Positions 1 through 7,405 of a stretch of 64,000 nt of DNA are shown piece after piece. The stretch spans positions 1 through 64,000 of the forward strand of contig NZ_BMVM01000028.1 in assembly GCF_014650715.1 (NCBI RefSeq), given 5' to 3'. Under the pieces are notes generated by a model. That model saw only the letters and a program-made list of their open reading frames with translations, was not told the DNA's origin and did not search any database. A program made the translations under genes and the position numbers. The stretch comes from Streptomyces bluensis. GTDB taxonomy: Bacteria; Actinomycetota; Actinomycetes; Streptomycetales; Streptomycetaceae. The first letter of the stretch is position 1. Each line of letters begins with the position of its first letter.

Positions 1-53
1 CTCAAAGGCCAACCACCCGCCAGCCGCGTCCCCAACCTCACAGGGCAATACAA

Positions 54-234
54 CTAGGGCCTGTTGCGAAAGTCCCGTCGTCCGCCCGAAGGGCGGGCCC
101 GGCGGCGTCCGGTGCGTGCTCTCGGCGTGCCGGGCGCAGGCCCTCGTACTGGATGTACTTGGGCCTGTGCCCGGTGCGGCGAGAGGGCGTGCCGGGCGTC
201 GCCGGGCAGGCGGGACTTTCGCAACAGGCCCTAG
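54..234. mobile_element. MITE-like element, long imperfect palindrome with 20-bp perfect terminal repeats
   Basis: Positions 58-77 (GGCCTGTTGCGAAAGTCCCG) recur as a perfect reverse complement at 211-230, and CTAG flanks both ends (54-57 and 231-234), as expected of a target-site duplication. The inside is also largely self-complementary around a centre near 150. The left arm carries about 19 extra bases that form their own small hairpin (CCGCCCGAAGGGCGG). No transposase is encoded, so the element would be non-autonomous. Ends of this general type occur on IS5-like elements of Streptomyces; that family link is from memory. It ends 16 bp before the stop of the neighbouring gene and could fold in its read-through transcript. 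Confidence 0.75.
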
Positions 235-249
235 GGATCTCCGCGACGC

Positions 250-1422
250 TCACCGGCTCTCCCGGAACGAGAACTCGACCCCGTCCGCCGCCAGTTCGGC
301 CAGCCACTCCTGCGACCGCTCCGCCGTCTGAGCCGCCCGGCTGAGCCCCGGTGGGAGGGAGCCGTCGAGGATGTGCCGTACGCCGAGGGCGAGGGGGCGG
401 GAGACGCAGCGGGCCATCGCGCTCTCCTCCGTGGTGCCGACGGCGTCGAGCAGGTAGCGGCCCGACCAGCGCTCGCCCGACCCTGCCGTCACATCGAGCG
501 ACACCGCGAGGACGACACGGTCGCGGTCGGCCTCGGTGGTGGGGTACGTCGCCGCCAGCTGTCGTGCCAGCGCGGCGATGCGTTCGTCGTCGCCGCGTTC
601 GAGCTCCGCGAAGACCGGCGCCCAGGCGGCCAGCCAGCCGTCGAGGCGGAGGGTGCCGCGGACGAAGGTGCGGGGCTTCCAGGCGGCCGGGAGAGCGTAC
701 TGGTCGACGAAGGGGACGCTGTCGCGGTTGGGGTAGGCCTCGAAGGTCTCACCGTCGATGACATGGGAGCGGGTCGCCTGCCAGGGGCGGGCCGCCGTCG
801 TCTCCGCGCCGTCCTCGATGTAGCGGGCCGGTGCGCGCAGAGCGCCCAGAACCCCCGCCGGGGCCCAGCTGAAGCGGTACTTGAAGTCGTTCGGTACCGC
901 CGGGATGCCGCCACAGTACGAGGTGAGGGTGTACGTGGCGGCGGTGCTCGCGCCGACCGCCCGCTCGGCCCGCGCGATGAGGCCCTGGGCGAAGAGGTGG
1001 TCGATGCCGGGGTCCAGGCCGGCCTCGGTGAGAACGGTCAGACCCGTGGCCTCGGCTTCCGGCACCTGGTCGAGGACCGCGTCCGAGACATAGCTGGAGC
1101 AGGCGAAGTGGGCCCGCCGTCCGATGGCGGTGGCCAGCAACGGCGCGTGCTCCGGGGCCGGGAGCATCGAGACGACCACGTCCCCCGGGGCGAGTTCGGC
1201 CGCGAGCGCGGGGAGCGTGTACGCGCGGGGCTCGGCGCGGCCCGTCAGGCCCCGGGCCGCCAGGGTGCCGGCGGCGCGTTCCTCGGTGCGGTGCCAGAGC
1301 CGTACGCGGTCGGCGACGTCGCACAGGGCGCCGAGTCCGCTGCCCGTGGACAGGCCCGCACCGATCCAGTGGACCGTGCCGCTCGCGGAAACGGCCCCGG
1401 TCCCGGTCGCGCCCTCAGTCAT
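250..1422 (-). CDS. Saccharopine dehydrogenase, glutamate-forming (LYS9-like)
   Basis: 390 aa. The family splits saccharopine to glutamate and alpha-aminoadipate semialdehyde (or runs in reverse) in the cytoplasm with NAD(P). An N-terminal Rossmann motif (GAGLSTGSG) is followed by two family signatures: GLDPGIDHL in the middle, and SYCGGIPAVPNDFKYRFSW, which resembles the yeast LYS9 substrate loop. The ATG at 1422 follows GAGGAGGGG; the reading frame is open further upstream but that stretch is out-of-frame shadow of the previous gene. Start overlaps the stop of the LYS1-like gene by 8 bp, so the two are probably co-translated. With the LYS1-like partner it completes a saccharopine route between lysine and aminoadipate semialdehyde. 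Family assignment is firm; direction and exact substrate are inferred. Confidence 0.85.
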   Translation of the reverse strand: MTEGATGTGAVSASGTVHWIGAGLSTGSGLGALCDVADRVRLWHRTEERAAGTLAARGLTGRAEPRAYTLPALAAELAPGDVVVSMLPAPEHAPLLATAIGRRAHFACSSYVSDAVLDQVPEAEATGLTVLTEAGLDPGIDHLFAQGLIARAERAVGASTAATYTLTSYCGGIPAVPNDFKYRFSWAPAGVLGALRAPARYIEDGAETTAARPWQATRSHVIDGETFEAYPNRDSVPFVDQYALPAAWKPRTFVRGTLRLDGWLAAWAPVFAELERGDDERIAALARQLAATYPTTEADRDRVVLAVSLDVTAGSGERWSGRYLLDAVGTTEESAMARCVSRPLALGVRHILDGSLPPGLSRAAQTAERSQEWLAELAADGVEFSFRESR

Positions 1423-2470
1423 CGTCGAACTCCCCTCCTCCGATACCGGATTCCCGCAACGCCTCATGGAAGCGGGCCAGGCAGCGCCCCCACGGTCCGG
1501 TGACGCCGAAGTCCAGCAGCTGCGGCAGCAGCGAGCCCGAGAAGTCGGTGCTGGCCTCGCGCGGCAGCAGGGACGGCAGGTTGTCGATGGCGATGAGGTC
1601 GAGCGGCGGCCGCTCACGCAGGCGCCGTACGGGGTGTTCCCAGTCCGTGGTCGTGTCGTAGATCGGCAGCACGTTCATGGGTGAGCCGACGTCGACGGTG
1701 ACGTCCGAGAGGGTGCGCAGCCCGCGGTCGGGGTCGTCGAGGTCCTTGTCCGTCAGGAAGGGCGGCACCGGCCGGGTCGTCAGCACGGTGTTGACCATCA
1801 GCTCGTGGTCGAGGAGGGCCCGCCGGTCCAGGTCGCGGGTCTCGGCCAGGTCCCAGCAGGTGGGCGCGATCCCGGCCTCGCCGAGCGCGACGCGCGCCCC
1901 GCGGCCGCTGCGGCCCAGGGCGCCGATCACCAGCGCGCTCACCTCTCCCCCGGACGCGCGGAGCCGCTCCTCCAGCTCCTCCTTGCCCGTGGGCCGCAGC
2001 GGGGTGTCGAGCACGCCCCGGTGGTGGAGCACGGCGAGGGCCGCGCCGATGTACCCGGCCCAGTATCCGAAGGCGGCGAGTCGGCGGCCCTCGTCGTCGA
2101 CGAGGTACTCCAGGTCCAGCAGCGCCCCGCCCCCGGCGACGAACCGGTGCAGCAGCGCCTCCGCTCCGGGCTGCCCCTTGTAGGCGTGCCCGAAGAAGAT
2201 GTGGCGATGCGTCAACTCGGTGGGCCGGTCCGGGAGTTCCTTGAGTCCGACGATCACCGCGTGCCGGGGTGCGGTGACCCAGGAGCCCGCCGTCGTGACA
2301 CGGCACCCGGCAGCCTCGTACTCCTGCGTCGGGAAGATCCGCTGGGGGGACTCCTCCACCGTCAGCGTGATGCCGTTCTCGACGAGCCGGGCGGCGTCCG
2401 AGGGGACGATCGGGGTGCGGCGTTCGGTGGAGCGGGACTCGTGGCGGAGCCACAGGTGGAGCTGGGTCAT
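1415..2470 (-). CDS. Saccharopine dehydrogenase, lysine-forming (LYS1-like)
   Basis: 351 aa, similar in length to fungal LYS1 (about 370). Family members interconvert lysine plus 2-oxoglutarate and saccharopine using NAD. The N-terminus (RHESRSTERRTPIVP) is the alanine dehydrogenase/PNT-type basic motif, followed by VEESPQRIFPTQEYE, which closely matches fungal LYS1. Further on is the expected nucleotide-binding half, with VIGALGRSGRGA and later DVGSPMNVLPIYDTTTDWEHP. ATG at 2470 overlaps the TGA of the upstream flavin oxidase by 4 bp. It is the middle gene of a three-gene operon. In bacteria such pairs usually serve lysine catabolism; that reading is inference here. Confidence 0.85.
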   Translation of the reverse strand: MTQLHLWLRHESRSTERRTPIVPSDAARLVENGITLTVEESPQRIFPTQEYEAAGCRVTTAGSWVTAPRHAVIVGLKELPDRPTELTHRHIFFGHAYKGQPGAEALLHRFVAGGGALLDLEYLVDDEGRRLAAFGYWAGYIGAALAVLHHRGVLDTPLRPTGKEELEERLRASGGEVSALVIGALGRSGRGARVALGEAGIAPTCWDLAETRDLDRRALLDHELMVNTVLTTRPVPPFLTDKDLDDPDRGLRTLSDVTVDVGSPMNVLPIYDTTTDWEHPVRRLRERPPLDLIAIDNLPSLLPREASTDFSGSLLPQLLDFGVTGPWGRCLARFHEALRESGIGGGEFDDD

Positions 2471-3609
2471 ACCAGGTTGACCTCCGGGCGCGCGGCGTCG
2501 GCGGCGAACCGGTCGACGCTCAGGGGGCTGATGTCGACGAAGGGTACGCGGCCCAGGTACAGGTCGCGGACCACCTCGCCGACGGCCGGGCCCTGGAGGA
2601 AGCCGTGGCCGGAGAAACCGGTGGCGTACAGGAAGCGGGAGCACGAACCCGCCTCGCCGATCAGCGCGTTGTGGTCCGGGCTGATCTCGTACAGGCCGGC
2701 CCAGCCGCCCGTCCGGCGCAGGTCGAGCAGGGCCGGGGCGCGCCGTTCCATGGCCTCGTACAGGCGGGGGATCCAGCGGTCGTGCGTCTCGGTGGCGAAG
2801 CCGGGGGTCTCGTCGGGGTCGGACATGCCGACGAGGAGGCCGGGGCCCTCGGTGTGGAAGTAGAAGCTGCTGGCGAAGTCGATCGTCATGGGGAGGTCCG
2901 GCGGCAGGTCCGGGACCGGTTCGGTGACGGCGATCTGACGGCGCAAAGGCTCCACCGGGAGGTCCACGCCCGCCATGGCGCCGACGGCCCGGGACCAGGG
3001 GCCGGCCGCGCAGACGACGGTGTCGGTGGCGATCCGGCCCCGGCTGGTGGTCACCGCCGTGATGGTGTTCCCGCGGGTCTCGATGCCGGTGGCCTCGCAG
3101 TGCCGCAGCACTCTCGCACCGTGGCGGCGGGCCCCGGCCGCGTAGCCGTGGACCACGGCCTCGGGCGTGCAGTGCCCGTCGTCGGGCGAGAACGCGGCGG
3201 CCAGCAGGCCGTCGGTGGTGATCAGCGGGCAGAGCCGCTGTGCCTCGGCGGGGTCGAGCATGCGGCTGGGCACACCGAGGGTGTTCTGCAGCCGGACGCC
3301 CGCTTCGAAGGCGGCGACCTCCGCCTCGGTCGACAGCAGGAAGAGGTAGCCGACGCGGTGCAGTCCGATGTCGTGGCCCGGTTCCTCTCCGAAGCGGGCG
3401 AACGCCTCCAGGCTGCGGGCGCCGAGCTGGATGTTGAGCTCGTCGGAGAACTGGGCGCGGACGCCGCCCGCCGCGCGTGCGGTCGAGCCGGAGGCCAGCT
3501 CGTCACGCTCGACGAGCACGACGTCGGGCACGCCGGCCCGGGCGAGGTGATAGGCGATGCTCGTGCCGATGACCCCACCACCGATGACGACGACGCGTGC
3601 GTTGTGCAT
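2467..3609 (-). CDS. FAD-dependent oxidoreductase, DAO/sarcosine-oxidase family
   Basis: About 380 aa. An N-terminal FAD-binding Rossmann motif (VVVIGGGVIGTSIAYHLA) and ELASGSTARAAGGVR are typical of the glycine oxidase/sarcosine oxidase/D-amino-acid oxidase group; a C-terminal ATGFSGHGFLQGP matches the second FAD-contact motif. It should oxidise a secondary or primary amine with release of H2O2 or electron transfer. First gene of the operon with two saccharopine dehydrogenases, so pipecolate, saccharopine or another lysine-derived amine is a plausible substrate (inference). Start is uncertain: ATG at 3609 has GGAAG about 11 nt upstream; another in-frame ATG lies at 3645 with no clear ribosome site. 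The 150 bp upstream to the cyclohydrolase stop holds no gene. Confidence 0.8.
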   Translation of the reverse strand: MHNARVVVIGGGVIGTSIAYHLARAGVPDVVLVERDELASGSTARAAGGVRAQFSDELNIQLGARSLEAFARFGEEPGHDIGLHRVGYLFLLSTEAEVAAFEAGVRLQNTLGVPSRMLDPAEAQRLCPLITTDGLLAAAFSPDDGHCTPEAVVHGYAAGARRHGARVLRHCEATGIETRGNTITAVTTSRGRIATDTVVCAAGPWSRAVGAMAGVDLPVEPLRRQIAVTEPVPDLPPDLPMTIDFASSFYFHTEGPGLLVGMSDPDETPGFATETHDRWIPRLYEAMERRAPALLDLRRTGGWAGLYEISPDHNALIGEAGSCSRFLYATGFSGHGFLQGPAVGEVVRDLYLGRVPFVDISPLSVDRFAADAARPEVNLV

Positions 3610-3758
3610 CACGGGTTGGGTCTTCCACGGCCGGGGAGGGTTCATGCGGCGCAAGCGGGACGAGGCCGCGCCCCTTCAGGGGCGCGGGGCAGTGACACCA
3701 TGCGGCTCCGCCGCGCGGGCGCGAGCAACCCCGAACAACCCGCAGACAGCAAACAGCC

Positions 3759-4427
3759 TCAAGAAGAACGGACCGCCGCTGCCTCCAGGTGAGGCAAATA
3801 GTGGTCCAACCGCTCCCGCTTCGTGCGCAGGTAGGCAATATTGTCCTCACACGGAGTGATCAGCAGCGGCACCTGCTCGGCGACCTTGATCCCGTGCCGC
3901 AGCAGCGCCTCCCGCTTGCGCGGGTTGTTCGACATCAGCCGTACCGAGCGGACCCCGAGGTCGTGCAGCATCTCCGCCGCGACCCGGTAGTCACGGGCGT
4001 CCACGGGCAACCCGAGCGCGATGTTCGCCTCGACCGTGTCCAGGCCCTCCGCCTGGAGCTTCATCGCCTGGAGCTTGGCGAGCAGGCCGATGCCCCGGCC
4101 CTCGTGCCCGCGCAGATAGACGAGGATGCCCCGGCCCTCGGCCACGATGGACCGCAGCGCGCTGTCGAGTTGGTCGCCGCACTCGCAGTGCTGGGACCCG
4201 AACGCGTCACCGGTCAGGCATTCCGAGTGCAGGCGGGTGAGTATTCCCTCACCCTCGGCGGCGCTGATATCGCCGTACACGAGCGCGACTTGTTCCTCAC
4301 CACGGTCCTGGTCGAGGTAACCGACGGCCTCGAAGTCGCCGTACACGGTGGGCAGGGGCGCATTCACCACGCGTACGGCACCGGAGGCCTGGGCATTCGC
4401 GCCGAGCACGTCAGCAGTTTCTGTCAT
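3759..4427 (-). CDS. GTP cyclohydrolase II paralogue, predicted to stop at the formamidopyrimidine
   Basis: 222 aa, a RibA-only protein without the DHBP synthase domain. Zinc ligands Cys70, Cys81 and Cys83 (SECLTGDAFGSQHCECG) and the GTP-binding and TVEAN motifs are intact. Met122 (QAMKLQ) stands where E. coli RibA has Tyr105 (RAYALQ). From memory, the S. coelicolor paralogue SCO6655 carries the same Tyr-to-Met change and opens the imidazole ring of GTP but does not remove formate, so it yields the formamidopyrimidine FAPy instead of the riboflavin precursor. I infer the same here. ATG at 4427 follows AGGAACC. It is divergent from the creatininase-family gene at 4506. Probably not the housekeeping riboflavin enzyme. 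Confidence 0.85.
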   Translation of the reverse strand: MTETADVLGANAQASGAVRVVNAPLPTVYGDFEAVGYLDQDRGEEQVALVYGDISAAEGEGILTRLHSECLTGDAFGSQHCECGDQLDSALRSIVAEGRGILVYLRGHEGRGIGLLAKLQAMKLQAEGLDTVEANIALGLPVDARDYRVAAEMLHDLGVRSVRLMSNNPRKREALLRHGIKVAEQVPLLITPCEDNIAYLRTKRERLDHYLPHLEAAAVRSS

Positions 4428-4505
4428 GATCTGGTTCCTATCTGGTAAGCCCTGACGTCATGGGAAAATGCCGGAGCATCAGCGGAGACGAAAGGCCGGG
4501 AAAAC

Positions 4506-5279
4506 ATGAGCAGTTCGGGAACGCAGCCGACTCCGAAGGGGCCGCTGCCGACGGTGTCCGTGCCGGTGCCGGCGGACACCACCGAGGACGTACGGGCGCG
4601 AGGAGCGGGCGTGGCCCGGCAGGTCGCGGTGCTCCCCGTCGGCAGTCTCGAACAGCACGGCCCGTATCTGCCGCTGGCCACGGACACGCTGGTCGCCTGC
4701 GCGGTGGCCCGGGAGATCGCCGCGGCGTACCCGGTGCACCTGCTGCCGCCCGTGACCATCTCCTGCTCGCACGAGCACGCGGCCTGGCCGGGCACGGTGA
4801 GCATCTCGGCCGTGACCCTGCACGCCGTGGTCCGGGACATCGCGGCCTCCCTGCGCCGGTCGGGTGTCCAGGCGCTGGTCGTGGTCAACGGGCACGGCGG
4901 GAATTACGTCCTGGGAAATGTGGTGCAGGAATCCACCGCCGAGGGACATCGCATGGCGCTCTTCCCGGCGCTGGAGGACTGGGACGCCGCGCGGGAACGG
5001 GCGGGTGTCGAGACCTCGCTGCTCAGTGATATGCATGCGGGAGAAATAGAGACCTCCATCCTTCTGCACTGCCATCCCGAATTGGTCCGGCCGGGTTACG
5101 AGTCCGCCGATCTGCTTGCCGACGACCGCCGTCATCTCCTCTCCCTCGGTATGCCGGCCTACACCGAGTCCGGTGTCATCGGCCGTCCTTCGTTGGCGTC
5201 CGCCGAGAAGGGAAAGGAGCTTCTGGCGGGGCTGGTGGACGCCTTCGGGGCGTACTTCTCCGTGGTCACGTCCTCCTGA
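4506..5279 (+). CDS. Creatininase-family amidohydrolase
   Basis: 257 aa. All metal-ligand motifs of the family are present: Glu49/His51 in GSLEQHGPYLPL, Asp60, His130 in NGHGGN, and His177/Glu180 in DMHAGEIETS, so the enzyme should be an active two-metal cytoplasmic amidohydrolase. The family includes creatininase, MftE and archaeal ArfB, which removes formate from a formamidopyrimidine ribotide. Divergent from a GTP cyclohydrolase II predicted to make that type of compound, so a FAPy deformylase role is attractive but unproven. ATG at 4506 follows GAAAGGCCGGG. The 3' end overlaps the opposite-strand membrane gene by 121 bp. Confidence 0.85.
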   Translation: MSSSGTQPTPKGPLPTVSVPVPADTTEDVRARGAGVARQVAVLPVGSLEQHGPYLPLATDTLVACAVAREIAAAYPVHLLPPVTISCSHEHAAWPGTVSISAVTLHAVVRDIAASLRRSGVQALVVVNGHGGNYVLGNVVQESTAEGHRMALFPALEDWDAARERAGVETSLLSDMHAGEIETSILLHCHPELVRPGYESADLLADDRRHLLSLGMPAYTESGVIGRPSLASAEKGKELLAGLVDAFGAYFSVVTSS

Positions 5280-6469
5280 CGAACCCTCTTCGCCCGCAGG
5301 CCCAGGTACCAGCGCGCGACCAGTACGAGGGCGCCGGGCAGGGCGGCCGCGAAGCTGAGCACGCCGTACACCACGGCCACGGTCAGTCCCTGGGAGGCGC
5401 CCAGGCCCGCCGCCGCGAACGACCAGGCGGTGACGCCCTCCCGGGGGCCCCAGCCGCCGACGTTCAGCGGCAGGGCCATGGCGAGCAGCGCCAGCACCGC
5501 GAGCGGTACGAGTTCGGTCACGGACGCGGTGGTTCCCGCGACCCGGGCGGCGAGCAGGAACATCACCACGTACCCGGCCAGCGTCGCGACCGAAGAGATC
5601 AGGACGGCGGGCCAGTTGCGGCGGCCGAGCAGGACGTGGCGTGCCTCGACGAGCAGGGCGCGCGGCGCACGGCCGCGGCGCACGGCGCCGGTCGTGCGGC
5701 CCATGCGGACCGCGGCCCAGATCGCGAGCCCGCCCAGCGCGGCGAGTCCCAGCAGGGCGGCGAACCGGCGGGTCTCCTGCAGTACCGGGGAAGGCTGGGT
5801 CAGCAGGACCGTTACACCGACCACGACCAGCGCGATCTGCCCCGCGGTGCGCTCCAGTACGACCGCGCGGACGCCGCGCCCCATGTCGCCGGAGCTCTGC
5901 CCGTGCCGCACGGCGCGGTGGACGTCGCCGAGGACGCCGCCGGGCAGGGCCGCGTTGAGGAACAGCGCACGGTAGTAGTCCGCGACGGCCGGCCCCAGCG
6001 GCAGCCGGATGCCCAGCCCGCGCGCCACCACGCACCAGCGCCAGGCGCTGAGCACCGTGGTGACCGCGCCGATGGCGAGCGCCGCCGCCAGGGTGGGGGC
6101 GTCGACGCGCCGCAGCCCGTCGAGGAGGACTCCGGTGCCGAGCCGCCAGACCAGTACGCCGAGGATGGCGGTCCCGGCGAGGGTGCCGAAGTGGGTGCGC
6201 AGGGCGCGGAGCGCCTTCTTGGTGGGGCGTGCCTCGGCCGCCGGCTGCTCGGCGAGGGGCGCCTCGTGCGGGCGCGGGTCCGGCACTGCCGTACGCGGAT
6301 CGGTGCCGGGCAGCGCCTTGCGCGGGTTCGTGGTGGACGAGCAGGTGCGCAGGGTCACGTCGGGCAGGGCCGCGTCCGGCTTCCGGCACGTCCTCACGCC
6401 ACGAGGCGGGACGCGTTCCGCGCCGGCCCGTCGATGTGCCTCGACCGCTTCCTCCACCGGTGCGGTCAT
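5159..6469 (-). CDS. YbhN/LPG-synthase-TM family integral membrane protein
   Basis: 436 aa. About 90 residues of polar N-terminus rich in Pro, Arg and Lys precede roughly eight hydrophobic segments (for example AAALAIGAVTTVLSAW, IALVVVGVTVLL and LVPLAVLALLAMALPL). The motifs NAALPGGVLGDVHRAVR and LPLNVGGWGPREG are characteristic of the flippase-like 'lysylphosphatidylglycerol synthase transmembrane' family, here without the aminoacyltransferase domain. Likely role: moving or handling a lipid-linked product at the cytoplasmic membrane. ATG overlaps the methyltransferase stop by 4 bp (ATGA). The C-terminal 40 residues are encoded opposite the end of the creatininase gene, an unusually long convergent overlap. 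Substrate unknown. Confidence 0.8.
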   Translation of the reverse strand: MTAPVEEAVEAHRRAGAERVPPRGVRTCRKPDAALPDVTLRTCSSTTNPRKALPGTDPRTAVPDPRPHEAPLAEQPAAEARPTKKALRALRTHFGTLAGTAILGVLVWRLGTGVLLDGLRRVDAPTLAAALAIGAVTTVLSAWRWCVVARGLGIRLPLGPAVADYYRALFLNAALPGGVLGDVHRAVRHGQSSGDMGRGVRAVVLERTAGQIALVVVGVTVLLTQPSPVLQETRRFAALLGLAALGGLAIWAAVRMGRTTGAVRRGRAPRALLVEARHVLLGRRNWPAVLISSVATLAGYVVMFLLAARVAGTTASVTELVPLAVLALLAMALPLNVGGWGPREGVTAWSFAAAGLGASQGLTVAVVYGVLSFAAALPGALVLVARWYLGLRAKRVRQEDVTTEKYAPKASTSPARSSFPFSADANEGRPMTPDSV

Positions 6470-7404
6470 GACGTCCCGCCCGTCGGCCGGGGCAGGGCCA
6501 GTACGTCGCTGTGGTGGACCACCACCCGCACGTCACCGGCCGCGCACTGCTCCAGCCGCCGCTCCAGGTACGCCTCGGCACGCTCCGTGAGCTCGGGGCG
6601 CTGCTCGCATGCGGCACCGACCCAGCCGCGCAGCCACTCCTGCGTCAACTCGGCCTGTTCGGCGCCGAGTTGCCAGGGGCTCGGGTGCACCCGCACGGTC
6701 GCGCCCCGCTCGGAGAAGGCCTCGCAGGCCACGGTGACCGCGTCGGGGCCGAGCAGGTCGCCCCGGCGCTGGTGGGCGTTGAAGGCCTCCGCCATCTCGG
6801 CGTCCAGGGGGTCGGAGGGGGTGAACTCCACCCGGCCGGCGACGGACAGCGTCAGCAGGGCCGGGCAGCCGGCGCCCACGCAGGCCTCGGCGAGAGCCGC
6901 GATCTCGTCCGGGGTGAGGACGTCGAGCAGCGCGGAGGCCGTGACGAGCGAGGCACCCTCCAGGTCGGCCGCCGTCAGGTGCCCCAGGTCGCCGCGCCGT
7001 GTGGTGACCGTGACGGGGCTGCCGTCACCCGCCGCGCGGGGCGCCCGCGCGGCGGCCAGGCGGAGCAGGTCCGCGTCGTGGTCGTGCAGCACCCAGTGCT
7101 GGGCGCCGTCGAGGAGGGGTGCGAGCCAGCGGCCCATGGAGCCGGTGCCGCAACCGAGGTCGTGGACGACCAGGCCCTTGGCGCGGCCCGGCAGGTTGGC
7201 AAGCCGGATGCGCAGCGGGTCGAGGAGGTCGGCGGCCCGGGCGGCGGCGTCGGCGGGCTCACGCAACTGAAGCCACTGGGGCGCGTAACCGTGCTCCTCG
7301 GGCGGTGCGCTCGGGGCGTCGGCCGTGCCCTCGCCGCGCCCGGCCAGGCTGAGGCTCGTCCCCGGTGTGTTCTCCGCGGTCGCCGCGGGTGTCGTCGTAC
7401 TCAT
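6466..7404 (-). CDS. Class I SAM-dependent methyltransferase
   Basis: 312 aa. SAM-binding motif I (VHDLGCGTGSMGRWL) at about residues 75-90 and a later acidic motif (WVLHDHDADLLRLA) define a Rossmann methyltransferase of the Methyltransf_25 type. The first 50 residues are low-complexity Ala/Thr/Pro. ATG at 7404 begins one base after the stop of the glycosyltransferase, with a GGAAGGCGG ribosome site inside that gene's end; the stop overlaps the membrane-protein start. It is therefore fully embedded in the five-gene minus-strand operon 10219-5159. The acceptor is presumably an intermediate of the same pathway; the sequence does not say which atom is methylated. Confidence 0.8.
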   Translation of the reverse strand: MSTTTPAATAENTPGTSLSLAGRGEGTADAPSAPPEEHGYAPQWLQLREPADAAARAADLLDPLRIRLANLPGRAKGLVVHDLGCGTGSMGRWLAPLLDGAQHWVLHDHDADLLRLAAARAPRAAGDGSPVTVTTRRGDLGHLTAADLEGASLVTASALLDVLTPDEIAALAEACVGAGCPALLTLSVAGRVEFTPSDPLDAEMAEAFNAHQRRGDLLGPDAVTVACEAFSERGATVRVHPSPWQLGAEQAELTQEWLRGWVGAACEQRPELTERAEAYLERRLEQCAAGDVRVVVHHSDVLALPRPTGGTS

Positions 7405-7405
7405 C

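Noticed and set aside
4479..6617. 712-codon minus-strand frame over the creatininase and membrane genes
   Set aside because: Proline/Arg-rich shadow; the true genes in other frames carry complete catalytic motifs and transmembrane segments.
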